DNA of 64,000 nt from Littorina saxatilis (Eukaryota; Mollusca; Gastropoda; Littorinimorpha; Littorinidae). Shown here one piece after another: positions 12,531 to 26,879 of this stretch (its first letter is position 1; every line of letters starts with the position of its first letter). The stretch covers positions 36,175,069 through 36,239,068 of the forward strand of contig NC_090249.1 of NCBI RefSeq assembly GCF_037325665.1, read 5' to 3'. Under the pieces are notes generated by a model. The model worked only from the letters and a program-made list of their open reading frames with translations. It made no database searches and was not told where the DNA came from. Both the position numbers and the translations under genes were made by a program.

Positions 12531-15500
12531 TGTGTGTCCACACTTAGATCTCTGGTTCTTCGTTGTTCAGTTCAGGCAGAGGGGAGGGGGGAGATGAGGA
12601 GGAGGTCAAGATTTTTTTGTTCTGGCAAGCTGATAGTATACCTCTCTGTCGGTTTGTTTCCGTATGAATGACTCTTTTTTCGACTGATCTCTCTACAGTG
12701 CTTTCATGTTGTTGTTTATTTTGTATGTGTGGTGTGAAGTTTGCTACACAAGTTTTATTTTGTTGTTATTGGGTTTGTTTGCTTGGTTGGTTCTTTTCAC
12801 AGACTTGGGGATGGGAATGTTCTGAGACTTCAAATGAAGTAAATTGCACTTGCAAAGCTCACTGGAAGTACATATTAAGAAGTGAACTGCCAGATTCGCT
12901 GCTGGCAGCATAGCTGTAGCAAAGCAGTGCTGCATTTCACTGAGTATATGGAGAATAGACTTATATGGGAGGGGGGGGGGGGGGTTGCATGTTTCTCCAT
13001 GTCATGATGTATGTTGGGGCTGGGCATATTTTACCTTAAGATTACCTTCTCTTGTTTGCCTTTGTTTGGCAGCATTCCTGAAATGTGCTTACTTTTGTGT
13101 AGTCGATTCCGATAACCTGTTATCTGATTTTGTATTTATACTGTTCTTGTGGCTGTAGATCAACAGATCACCCAGCTTCGGCACTGATGAGAAGCTGGAT
13201 TTTGACATCAAGTCAGCTTTGATAGAAGACACATTCCGACTGTTGAATGTCAAGTAAGTCGTCATATTAGCTTTCTATTTTTCTTTTCTGTGTTTCTTTC
13301 CAATAACCTACTATTCTTGTTTTTTTATTCAAAATTTTGGAACGTTTGCAGTCCATCTGTTTTTGGACTTTAAATTTTTTGTTGTCAATTCTGCAGGGAT
13401 AGAAACGATCCAGTGGCAACACATTGGTTTTTATGGCAGACAAGATAACGATTGAGCTATGTCCCCCATTAAGGAAGGAATCTGTGGTGATCTTAAGCCT
13501 TGTATTGATATGAATGATGTGTGTATATTGAGAGAAATAGGAATAATCTGGACCTATGATTTGAATGAAAGATACTGGATTGTCACAATCTACGAGCTGA
13601 AGCTGGCAAATCACAAGCAGTTTATAAAAAATAACCATAAAACTTCATCAATTGCAGGGCAAGCGACAAGCGTCGCAACATTGCAGCCCAAAAGGCAGAA
13701 GCCCAGAAACGGTTACTCCGAACACACAAGAAGGTAGAGCAGGGTGAGCAGACTGAGATGGACAAGAAGAGGCAAAGTCTGGAGAAACGCAAGGATGAAC
13801 TGGTAGGTAAAAATTAACCTTAAGGCGGTCCTTTAATTGAGCCTGAAGTCAACTTCGCCAAGACTACACAAAATCTTTTTACCGAAAACTCAGTGCTGAA
13901 GCTCTGTGCGGCCAGCATCGTGAAGTGTACTTCGCGTAGTCGACTTCTCTCAATTTAGGACGGGCTTTAGGGTTCTTGGGAATCTTTTTCTCCAAAGTGT
14001 ATGCTTGAGGAAAGAGAAAAGGGGATTCAGATATGAAGCCTTTACTGATGTTCAGATTGAGGTTAATTGTTTGTGGAAAGGACTGTTGCATGTGTTTTGT
14101 GCTTCGTAATTGTGTGTGTGTGCGCGCGCACGCACGCACTTGCATGCATGCATGTATTTGTGCCTAAAAGTGTGTGTGTGTGTGTGTGTGTGTGTGGGGG
14201 GGATGCTTATGTGTTTGACAGATTTATAGTGGCTCAGCTTGATTTTATTTAGTATTAAGAACTATTACATGTATCAGACATGTACACATTTTCACTTATG
14301 AAGAAAAGAAAGGTAATATGGTGCTTGAACTCCAATTTTTTTTAAATTTTTTTTTTCCGTTTATTAAATTGCGGCGCCTATCCTATTTCAAGCATGTTTG
14401 TCATTTGTAGTAAGTAATTTCTACTTTGTATTGCAGAGAGACCTTCTCACCAAAATACGCAAAGCTTCATCCGGGGAGGACTTTGAGAATCGCAACTGTG
14501 GGCGTTTTCGTCGCATCTTTCCCTGTGACGACCGTGCACGCCATGCCAAGTACTGCACGATGCTGGCATCCTCTTTTAGTCTTTTCTTGTCTGGCAGAGG
14601 TGCCACCATGAAGAAAGAGATTGAAGTCAACTACAACAACAAGCTTAGGGTAAGCTAGGGTGAAAAATAATTTTACAATTCTAACATTGTGTGAATTTTT
14701 GAAAAAGGGAGTGGCATAGCGGTTGTAGTGCTTGCCTCTCATGCTGGCGGACTGGGTTTGACCCCAGCATGGGATCTATACAAATGGCTGAGTCCACCCA
14801 GTTCAGTCCACCCAGTTCAGTCCACCCAGCTGAAAATGGTTCAGGGTCATGCACGGAAGGTGAAGTCAGCGAGGAGAGACATGCATTAGGGCAATGGTCA
14901 TAAAGCTGGACATGCCCCATTAGGGCAATGGTCATAAAGCTGGACATGCATTAGGGCAATGGTCATAAAGCTGGACATGCATTAGGGCAATGGTCATAAA
15001 GCTGGACATGCATTAGGGCAATGGTCATAAAGCTGGACATGCATTAGGGCAATGGTCATAAAGCTGGACATGCATTAGGGCAATGGTCATAAAGCTGGAC
15101 ATGCATTAGGGCAATGGTCATAAAGCTGGACATGCATTAGGGCAATGGTCATAAAGCTGGACATGCATTAGGGCAATGGTCATAAAGCTGGACATGCATT
15201 AGGGCAATGGTCATAAAGCTGGACATGCATTAGGGCAATGGTCATAAAGCTGGACATGCATTAGGGCAATGGTCATAAAGCTGGACATGCATTAGGGCAA
15301 TGGTCATAAAGCTGGACATGCATTAGGGCAATGGTCATAAAGCTGGACATGCATTAGGGCAATGGTCATAAAGCTGGACATGCATTAGGGCAATGGTCAT
15401 AAAGCTGGACATGCATTAGGGCAATGGTCATAAAGCTGGACATGCATTAGGGCAATGGTCATAAAGCTGGACATGCATTAGGGCAATGGTCATAAAGCTG

Positions 15501-18500
15501 GACATGCATTAGGGCAATGGTCATAAAGCTGGACATGCATTAGGGCAATGGTCATAAAGCTGGACATGCATTAGGGCAATGGTCATAAAGCTGGACATGC
15601 ATTAGGGCAATGGTCATAAAGCTGGACATGCATTAGGGCAATGGTCATAAAGCTGGACATGCATTAGGGCAATGGTCATAAAGCTGGACATGCATTAGGG
15701 CAATGGTCATAAAGCTGGACATGCATTAGGGCAATGGTCATAAAGCTGGACATGCATCAGGGAAATGGTCATAAAGCTGGACATGCATTAGGGCAATGGT
15801 CATAAAGCTGGACACGCATTAGGGCAATGGTCATAAAGCTGGACACGCATTAGGGCAATGGTCATAAAGCTGGACATGCATTAGGGCAATGGTCATAAAG
15901 CTGGACATGCATTAGGGCAATGGTCATAAAGCTGGACATGCATTAGGGCAATGGTCATAAAGCTGGTCCTAGAAAATGTGAGATCTCCAACAATTCTTAC
16001 TCCCAACAACCTAAAATGATTATGGGACTTCTTCTTCTTCAGGGTTCCAGAATTGTCTGGTTACGTGTGAGCTCGTTTGCCCATTTAGGTTCCCCGCACT
16101 ATACTCTGAGAGCATAGTCAGCTCACTCCTCTTTCGTTGAGTACGCATGCTGGGTATTTTCGTGTTTCCATAACCCACCGAACTCAGACATGGATTACAG
16201 GATCTTTTCCGTGCGCACTTGGTCTTGTGCTTGCATGTACACACGAAGGGGGTTAAGCCACTAGCAGGTCTGCACATAAGTTGACCTGGGAGATCGGAAA
16301 AATCTCCACTCTTAACCCACCAGGCGGCAGCGACCAGGATACGAACTCACGACCTCCCGATTAGGAGGCCGACGTCTTACCACCACACCACTGCGCCCGT
16401 CCATGGGACTACCTTTGTACATGTCACAGGCTGCAATGTGAGACCCCTCCTAGGACAGGACACCTCCCAATAAAGGACACTATCTGTCATGCCCTGGTCT
16501 GTTATTTTTACCAAAATATACCTGTTATGAGAAGAAATGCTCATGACTTTTATTATATTTACAGGAAGATGATGTTCTGGACATGCTGGCAGAGTGTGAG
16601 GCGGAAGAAAAAGACGGCAAGATGTTCATTGGTCCACAAGGTCGAGGGATGAGAGAACCTAGGGTTAGTTTTTTTCTTTGCTTTTTAATAGCTGCAAGAC
16701 TTGGAGTATGAACTGAACAAAGTGAATTTAGCATCCTCAGTTCCGTGTTCACTATCGGTCATTGCGCACATGTGGCATAGGTGTTTGTTTTGATTTGTTT
16801 TGTCTGTTCCTTTATTTTATAGACTGTAGATGAATTGACTTTAGGACTGAAGTTTGGGGATTTTCATTGCTTGGTTTGATTTTTTTGTATGTGGTCACTT
16901 GTGGATGTTTTGTCATGAGATCACGATAAATCTAATCTAATTTCTGTACTTGTGTGACTTGAAGAATTTTCAGCCAACAAGGTTTGGATTATTTTTAAGC
17001 TGTTTTAATTCAGCATAATTTTCCCCCTGCTATAAATAAAAGTTGGCATACAGTTTCACTTTCATTGCCTGTTTTTGTGGGGTACCAGGATGGTTGTGGT
17101 CATGTGGCGAAATTGAGTTACACTCATGGTGCTTCCGTAAGTCTGGCTCGCTTTCTGTGCATACGGCTTTTGAAATTCCCACTACATATACTCACTCCAA
17201 TGTAATAACTGTGTGCATGGCAGTAATCTCGTGCTTCGTTTGGACCTTCTTTAATGGTTGTCGTAGATAGACAGTCTCCACCCCTTGAATTAGCGACTGA
17301 GTACATAATTGATGTGTGATGAATGATTTGAGTTTCAGACTTGTACATTTGTTGGATGTCTGATTGGACCCAAACATTTATTGCAGTGTCTTAATAGTGT
17401 ACTGTGTGTCCTAGTCAAGTGATTCAGGACTGGAATGACTTGTCATACAGATTCAAATGCATCAAATGATTTAAATGCCACGTAATGATGTGTCATGCAG
17501 ATTCAAATGCCACGTAATGACTTGTCATGCAGATTCAAATGCCACGTAATGACTTGTCATGCAGAATCAAATGCCACGTGTTCATTTGTTGAAAGTCTGA
17601 CCTTGCCCGAACATATTTTGCAGTGTTTTGAAAGTGCACTTTACAGTCTTCACTCTGTAGCATTGGTCCAAAGTTAACAAAATATTCGAACTCGGTAAAA
17701 TATAACACAGTTGAACTTTTCCTGCTTTCTTGACTTGAACGAAAAGATCTGGCTTTGACAGCGTTTTACAAACATGAATTCATGTGAACATTTCTAACAC
17801 TTTTAAGCATCGTGGAGTTCTGAAGTCTTCATGGCACAAGTGCTGCGTGTGTCTGGGTGATTTTATGCTGGTAATTGTTCTATAAATGTGAACCTGTGTA
17901 TATTATACTTCATTGGATTAATACAACCAAAAGGTGTGCACCCAGAACCAAATCTTGAGTCGATCATTACTCAATGTAGAGAATAGACCATCCCTCAGCA
18001 GTTTTAGATGTGGATTTCTTCTTCTCAAGCTCAGAATTAGAAACGCCACAACTGTTATTTTCTCCTTTGAACTTAGTCTTTTTATTAGTAAATGCTTTAG
18101 GACTTTTGGTCATAAACTAGAAAGGGCTACTATGCATGACTGCTATGTCAGACATTTTGCAGAAAAAAACACTGTATGCAATGTAAACAGCAGCATGAGC
18201 AGTATAATAAAAGTATTGTAAGCGCAGCACCACGTACTCCACCCATTAGAATTCTTTGCACTCAATCACCAAATGCGTGTACATAGCAAAGCTTTAAATA
18301 CTCATGGCGACAGCTGCACCAGACCAAATATCAACACCTGTAGAATGTTGTCAGTTTAGTAAGATCACACATCTAACTTTTTTCCTGTACACGCAACAGT
18401 GTTTGAAAAAAGTATAAGTAATAGAAATAAAGATAAGAAATAAAGATAAGACTTGTTAAATTGTTATTGGAATGCCAGTATGTGAGCCTGTAATAATGAT

Positions 18501-20913
18501 GTGTATGGTACACGTATTGTCAAAGTTGATGCTTTGATGAGTTATAATATAGGTGTGGAATGATTGATACCTCAATAATTTTGTTGAAGTTTTGTGTGAA
18601 GTTTGTCAGTTATGTTTTTAATTTTGTGACAGTGTACTCATCCTAACACAAACTGCAACTTAAGCCAAAAACAATTTATTTATTGTATCTCCGGTGACAT
18701 GGCAAGACAAAAATAAGGGTAGAAAGTTTTTGTTTTTGTTTGTTTGTTTGTATTAAAGTCTTTTTTATGACCCAAGGGCATGTGGCTTTTTCATAGACAT
18801 TAGAACATCAAGTCTTCGCAGCTCTTGCGAGATACCCGTCCAGCTTGAAATATCGAGCTCAGGTTCTGTTGAGTGCAAGTCGTGTCCACTAGATGATGGA
18901 TAACTGTTGCTTTTCTTCTGTAGTCTGCAAATCAAGTTTCTATTTCTTTTTTTTCTTTTTTTTTAAGGGTCAGAAGGGAGTTGCTTGTTTTTTGATGGGT
19001 TATATATGTATGATTTTGCAATAAGAGACATAGGGTTTGCATTCAATGATAAGCATCACATGTTAACAATTTAAACACGGACATTGTATTTTAACTCACT
19101 TTAACTCACCGTCACCTCTTCAGTTTTGCAGTTGATAGAATACAATTTCTAGATAGTCCATGAGGAGTTTCACATTAATTGTTTTGTCATGTGGATAAAA
19201 AACGCTCGCGCTGGACCCGAGTACTCTTCAGACTGGCTCGCTCAATAAATATAAATGTTTGGAATGTCTGTGGTGTGAATGTTGGTTTCTGACCAGAAAT
19301 GCAGATCTATCTCTGGCCGATTCATAGATTCAACCTACAAACTGCGACCTCATCTGTGATTAGATGGCCAAGCAATGCGTGAAATCTTTTATTCTAAAGC
19401 CTTATGGCTCGTTTCGACAAGCATTAAACGGATGAAATTAACCACTTGCAGTTTATTCTTCAGAAAAATGCACACAAAAAATGGGTTGGGTTCGGTGATT
19501 TGTACATAAACATCTTCCTCGCGATAGATTCGCTTATTATTTTGTCTTATGAAGCCGTCATCAACACGAACACAATGATTGCAGAAGCAAACTCTGTACC
19601 TACACGACCGAGACACAAGACTGATTATTTCACAGCTGCAATGTGAATAGAGAACAAAGACGTTTTGGGTAAGTTTACTCACGTCAGGTCTTCACTGACA
19701 AGCTAGGAACAGACGGAAAATTCCGAACAAAAGTAAATGACGTCAAAGTCTCTTTCGCTTTGCGTGTAACTTTGTCATGACGTATTTTTGTGTGACGCGT
19801 TCGGCTGTTCTATCAGCTCAATGGCTGCGTGTTGCCCCGCCGGTGTGAACTCCTCCTACGGCCAAGTCGTTTTTGTGGTTTATTTCGCATTTAGGTCCCA
19901 GGTAACATTATGAAGTTTTAATACGATCAATCGGACCTATTATCAAGTTAGTGTATCAACTTTTGAACGAACTGCGCCCAGTAGTTTCCCAGCAATAAGC
20001 TGTTAAGTGGAGAAAGACACACACACAGACACACAATTAAAGTCTGCTGAGCCCAAGTACTAGCGTACTCGGGGATAAAGTAATTACACTTGTGTTAAAA
20101 CTGCCTCATCCGAATTTCACATTAAATTCAGCACCTGATTACATTTTGTGTACTCACTGTTTATGGAAAGTTTCCTCAAACAGATTCACATCAATGGAAG
20201 AACTGAAAATTGCACTACCATTACAGAGCCTGAAAAACATACACCTTCATCTGTGAAAAAAGAAAGAACGCGCGAGAAATGATATAACGTCATTAATCAT
20301 CATGACAATTCATTACACTGTGTATCACGTGCCGTCATTCCATTCTTTCCATACCATCCTGAAGAAGCCAGTTACATGCCAAAATATTGATATAAAACTA
20401 CCTAACCTGGTTACTGGTGTGTTTTCTTTTTATCTAAATCTTCATCCGTATGTGAAATTCATACTGTGTCAACTGTGCGTTCATTCCAGCCCCTGCAAAG
20501 CATGCCGGAGAGCATTGCGAATTTCCCTGAGGAAGACGAAGAAGATGAGGGATCTGATGAAGACACGCCCCCCACCACCCCTGCGCTTAATGGAAGGGTT
20601 CGTTCGGCTCGTCTAGCCACTCGTCTCAACTCTGGCACACAGGTAAGGGTTGTAATTAGACCAGGTTGTACGTGGATATCTTTGGTGCAGGTGTTAAGGT
20701 GTACCTTTCGTCTTGCTGTTATGTTGGCACTTTGTCAGAGACGGTAAAAATTTACTGGCCTTTCAGAAGCTTTTCAAAAAAGTTACTGATCTTCTGATGG
20801 ACAATTAAGGAAGGGTCTTTGTTTGATTGACTTCTGCTTTGGCCATCTACATAGTTTTTGATGTTGTTGTTCATGTTTGCATGTGTATCATGATATAGCC
20901 TTGTATGCTTGAA

Positions 20914-20949
<36 letters not shown>

Positions 20950-22244
20950 CGTGTGTGTGTGTGTGTGTGTGTGTGCCCGAAATTGTATGTGTGTGTGTCT
21001 GTGTGTGTGTGTGTGCTTGAAATTGTATGTGCATGTGTGTGTGTGTGCATGCGTGCATGTGTGTGCATGTGTACACATTTATAGACACATTCATCTACAA
21101 CTGCATGCATATTTTCCCTTTTTTTTTACACGCACATCCTTTAACTCTTTCTCCCTTTAACGTCTACAGCGCCCTCCCAGCTACAGGAGTGCCAGCGATA
21201 CTTCACGCCCGCCTTCAGAGGCAACAACCCTGCGTGGTCCAGCCCGACCGCAAAGCCAAGTGTCGCTAGTTAACGGAACACGACCCAGAAGTCTGTCGAG
21301 GGGTGGTGGTGGTGCAGGTGGTGGTGGTGCTGGCACTAACACATCCAACAACAGGAATGTCTCGCAAATTCGTTCTTCTGTGGTGAGTGGTTTTGGGGTC
21401 GGACAGGGATGATGATGTATTTTGAAGGGATGGTATGTGTGTGTATGTATGTTCGGGGGACTCGCATGGACTGTGAAATACGGGTGTAGAAGGAGAAGGG
21501 AGAGGCATTGACTTCTCCCTGAAACGGGATTTCATGTGCGGTTGTTTCTGCATCTGGACACATGTATTGTTGTTTCTGAGTTTTCCCGAGCAAGTGACAT
21601 TGTTTCTCCAAGCATTGTGGGAAGATCATGTCGACTTGAGGACTCTGAACATATGAGAGAAATTGTGACCACTACGGACACTGCAACAGTTATTATTTTG
21701 GAAGAGGAGGAGAACGGAAATACAAATATAAGAAATGAGTGCTTCCATGGTTTGCTGGGTTTGAAGCAACTAGTCGATGTAATCATTGATTGGTTGTTGC
21801 CTTTCTGCGGAGAATGAAAATAGGACAGTGTTCGATTCGTTTTTCTGCTCCGCAAGCACCTCATTCACCACTTAATATTCTCCCCAGAATCTTGCTTTAA
21901 TTGCCATTCTCCACCATTCCTCACATTTTCTACCCTGCGTGTGAGCCCCCCTTTAGGAGGAGGGACTAAAATGTCAAATAGATCAGGGTGTCTGAGCACA
22001 GGAATGACTGTCCTGTTTGCTTTCTTGTGTGTTGCTGTGTCTGAGCTGCTGATGTCATGTGTTTTGGCAAGGTTTTGCTGTGTGTGTGTGTGTGTATGTG
22101 TGTGTGTGCATGTGTGTGTGTGTGTGTGTGTGTATAGATCTGTTTGTCTGTGAATTTGTCTTTATGTGTGTGCGTGTGTGTGTGTGTGTGCGTGTGTGTG
22201 TGTTTGTGTGTGAGTATAGATCTGTTTGTCTGTGAATTTGTCTT

Positions 22245-22295
<51 letters not shown>

Positions 22296-25200
22296 CCATC
22301 TGCCTGTCTGTCTGTCTTGTCTATGAGTGCATGTCAGTGAGTTACAGTGTGTCATAATACTGATTTTTTTGATTTTTTTTAAGTGAGTACAGTGGAACCC
22401 CCCTTTTAAGACCTCCAAAAATCTGAGAAAATCAGGTCTTATAAAGGAGGGAGTCTTAAAACAAGGGTAAATTTGCAGAGGTTATGAACAGAAAGTCTGC
22501 GAAAACAAGGTCTTAAAAGGGAGGAAGTCTTACATTGGGGGTCTTAAAAGGGGGGGTTCCTGCGCCTTGAATATGTGCGCGATATAAATTGCATAAACAT
22601 AAAAAGATAAAAAAAATAAAAAATCCCTGCGCTTAGAACTGTACTCACAGAATACGCACGATATGAGCCTCATATTGATTGATTGTATATATGTGATAGG
22701 CTTGTTACTAAAATAGTCACACTGACATTGCAAGAGAGGTCTCTGCAGTAAGTTCACAATTCAGCAACAATCTGTGCTGGCAGGTTTTCTGCAGTTTCTA
22801 ATAAGAATGTACAAACACCTCTCTTCAACAGGACGACAGTTTCCTGTCTAGCTTGGTGAAGGAAAGAGAGGAAGAACTGACGAAGAAAACACTGACGTCA
22901 CTCAATGAAATGAGAATCAAGTTTCCTGGAAAGACTGATTCCGAAGCAGAGCTACTCCTGGACAAGGTACAGGTACAATGAAACGCATTGGACACAAGGC
23001 GTTGGCTTAATATATACACACATATATTCTTCTCAAACATGTACAACTGTCTTGTTTACAGTTCAAATTTCTTTTCTTTTCTGTGTGTTTGATTTGCTGA
23101 TTGTCTTGCTTGTGCTGGAGTGTTTTTGCGCCAAGCAGCTTTTTACATTTAGTCAAGTTTTGACTAAATGTTTTAACGTAGAGGGGGGAATCGAGACGAG
23201 GGTCGTGGTGTATGTGTGTGTGTGTGTGTGTAGAGCGATTCAGAGTAAGCTACTGGACCGATCTTTATGACATTTTTCATGAGAGTTCCTGGGTATGATA
23301 TCCCCAGACGTTTTTTTCATTTTTTGGATAAATGTCTTTGATGACGTCACGTCATATCCGGCATTTTGTAAAAGTTGAGGCGGCACTGTCACACCCTCAT
23401 TTTTCAATCAAATTGATTGAAATTTTGGCCAAGCAATCTTCGACGAAGGCCGGACTTTGGTATTGCATTTCAGCTTGGAGGCTTAGAAATTAATTAATGA
23501 CTTCAGTCATTAAAAATCTGTAAATTGTAATTAAAATTATTTTTTTATAAAACGATTCAAAATTACGTTTATTGTATTCTTCTTTATTTTCTGATTCCAA
23601 AAACATATAAATATGTTATATTCGGATTAAAAACAAGCTCTGAAAATTAAAAATATAAAAATTATGATTAAAATTAAATTTCCGAAATCGATTTAAAAAC
23701 AATTTCATCTTATTCCTTGTCGGTTCCTGATTCCAAAAACATATAGATATGATATGTTTGGATTAAAAACAGGTTCAGAGAGTTAAAAAGAATAGAGATA
23801 TAGAAAAGCGTGCTATCCTCCTCAGCGCAACCGCTACCGCACTTTTCTGGATTGTTAATTTCACTGCCTTTGCCACGAGCGGTGGACAGACGATGCTACG
23901 AGTGTACGGTCTTGCGGAAAAAATGCAATGCGTTCAGTTTCATTCTGTGAGTTCGACTGAGCTTGACTAAATGTTGTATTTTCGCCCTACGCGACTTGTT
24001 TTCTCTGTCTTTGTTTGTTTCTTTGTTGCGTTTGAATGCTTTGCTTTTTTATGAGACTGTTTCAAGTTTTATGTGTACCTTTTCCCTTAATACAATTCTT
24101 GTTCTTCTTCTTTTGCATTCGATATTCATGGCCATCATATCCTCGATGTCAGTGGCTGCCATGGCCTTTATACAATAATTGAATCATAATGGAGGAAAAT
24201 GCCTGGTTAGATTTGTCTGTGACTGGAAGACTGTATGCATTGATGTTTTTCTCAACGGACTGGTGGGAAAAACAGCATCGCGTGATGGTTGTTTTGATGG
24301 CGCATAACTGTACTGTTTGTTCGTTTGTTAATTCATTCCTGCATTTATTCGTTTGTCTATTGATTTATGAATGAATGAATGAATTTTTTTCTCAGATGAA
24401 TGAGAAAAAAAGCAGTGCATGATGGTTGTTTTGATGGCACATAGCAGTACTGTTTGTTCGTTTGTTCATTTATTCATTCGTCTATTGATTTATGAATGAA
24501 TGAATTAATTCTTTTCTCAGATGAATGAGAACTGGAAGTTCCACAAACCTCGGATAGCTTCCTACTGGCTGGTCAAACTGGACTCCATCAAAAGACGCAA
24601 GGTAAGAGGGAAAAAAACAGAAAAAATAATTGCGTGTCTGTCTCCTGTACTGCTGAGTATAATGTGTCTTCTGTCCAAGCTTTTTTGCCATCAGCTAGCT
24701 GTGTGCTGCAAAAAGCAAAAGTTGTTTTTAAAGCTGTGTGCAGCTGACAGTTTATGTGATTTAGAGTGTAGGGATTGTGTAGAAAAGCTGTGCATGGGTA
24801 TACACATTGATGTAAATGTTAGGTAAAAAATGAGATGAGATTATGTTTATAATTGAAAGAGGGAGTTAGGCTGGTAAGTAGGTGATCAGGTAAGAATAAA
24901 AGAGGGCGCGGTCGCAAGGTAAATGTCAGATTGTCAATTTGGATTATCGGTAGAGCGATTGATTGGATGATTTAATGTCTGTCGGTTATCTTGTTAATTA
25001 TGATTCATGCAGCTGTTACATTTGACTTGATCAAAACTTGGTTACATGAGTTGCCGCTTCTGGGCATGTTGCAAATATTCAAACCTGACAGCTGTTGAGA
25101 ATAGTCAAATAGTCAAGATGCTAATACAGAAACTCTTATTCTCACTTTAGTAACCTCAAACTAGCTGAAGAAAAAAACAGCCCTCTCTTTTTTAATGACT

Positions 25201-26843
25201 TTTTTTGTTTTGTTCCTTTTCTTTAACAACTATAATTAATCACTTTCTGTTTAGTCAACTTACCAATTCTCATTAATCCAGAAGTAGGACAAGACAAATG
25301 TACATCAAAGATACAGGAAACTTCTCATCTTCTGATGCTAACACATTATTATGGAAATGTATGCGTTTGGATCTTTGCACACATGTGAAATTTGGTGATG
25401 GGGCAGTGAGAGTGTGTTGGTGGCTATAAGGATGAATCATGTATATATTGCTTGCTATTATAAAATCGCTTGTTTGTATTGGTGTGTGCGTCTTGGCATC
25501 AGAACCTATACAGGGATACAATGTACCTGCGATGAAGCTAGGACACCCGTGGGACCTGCCGAAAGTGTCCCTACATTGCAGGGGGCCTGTTATGGCAGGT
25601 ACATTGTATATACTTTGATAAAGATAACAGACAAAGGGACAAGAGAAGGTGCCCTTGATTGGGAGGTGGTCTGTTATGGGAAGGGCCTCACATCGCAGGT
25701 AGCACTGTACTTCTCCAAATGCTGTTGATACTGAAGGAGTTGGCTCTTTTTTTCAGTCGTGAACTTATGATAACGATTTAACTTAGGTGTTAACTAACTA
25801 AGGTATTAATCTAGTTAAAATAAGAATGTATATGTACCTTTACATGTTTTCAACCTTGTGTTGTGGTGCTGTACATTTTGAGAGAATTGAGAATATGGGT
25901 GCATTTTGTGTTCAAAAGTTCTTAGATGAATTTCTAAGTCCTCTTCTTGGTCGTGAGCATGTGCCTGAGATGCTATCAATCCCATACTTACAGGTAAATG
26001 TACAAATATACTTACCAGTCCTCTCCCTCATGCTCAAATGCACATAAAGACACAAACAGAAGCACACACACACTCACATATTCAAGCATACAGACACAAA
26101 TGCAGAAACACAAATACGCAGAAAGCACACAGGCAGACAGACAGACCAACAGAAGACACATGGATGCAGATGTGCACCTTTCTGCAGTACCCATGCATGC
26201 CTGCCTCCCCTCCCTCACTTAGTCACTCCCCCCTCCCTCCCTCTTCTCCTCCCCAATCCTCTCATTGTTGGTCGCGACCTTCAGGTGGTGGATATCGTGC
26301 GGTCCAATGTCAAGGCCGTTCTGCAACGAATCTGGCACTCCTCGGATGTGGACAACCTGCGTCTCTGTCGCATCTTCAGCCGCGTTTTCAACCGCCTGCT
26401 CTGGAGTCACGGACAGGGGTTGTGGAACTGCTTCTCTCCTGCCACGGGGTAAGGATTGGGACCCAGTGTTAACTATGGGTATATAGTTGAATGAGGGCGT
26501 CGTTTTTGTGTGGGGACGTAGAAGTGAGGGTTGCATCTTTCGTAGTTCATATTTGTCTTCCACAGTCAAAGGGCAAGGAATTGCTTCTCTCCTGCTACGA
26601 GGTACGGATTGAGTCCCTGTGTTAACTGTGTGTAGCGACCACTTTCATAGTTGGGTGTAGGAGTACAGTTTGTCCTTTATTGTTTGTCTGTAGAAGTGTG
26701 TGTGTTGATCTTTAGCAGGTTGGGAAAGGCAGGAAGGAAAATGTGTGTTGTAGTTGTTTGTTTGTCGACTGTGGTTATCTGAAAAAAGTGGAAGGTAATA
26801 CATTACACATGCTTTGACAGTAGTTGCACATGGGTGGGTGGCC

Positions 26844-26879
<36 letters not shown>

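Noticed and set aside
12347-12541. Poly-Asn / poly-Leu proteins
   Set aside because: They are translations of the (GTT)n repeat beyond the TTLL7 exon 6 donor.
14883-15966. CRISPR-like array
   Set aside because: The 31-bp units abut with no unique spacers, in an animal intron. It is a minisatellite.
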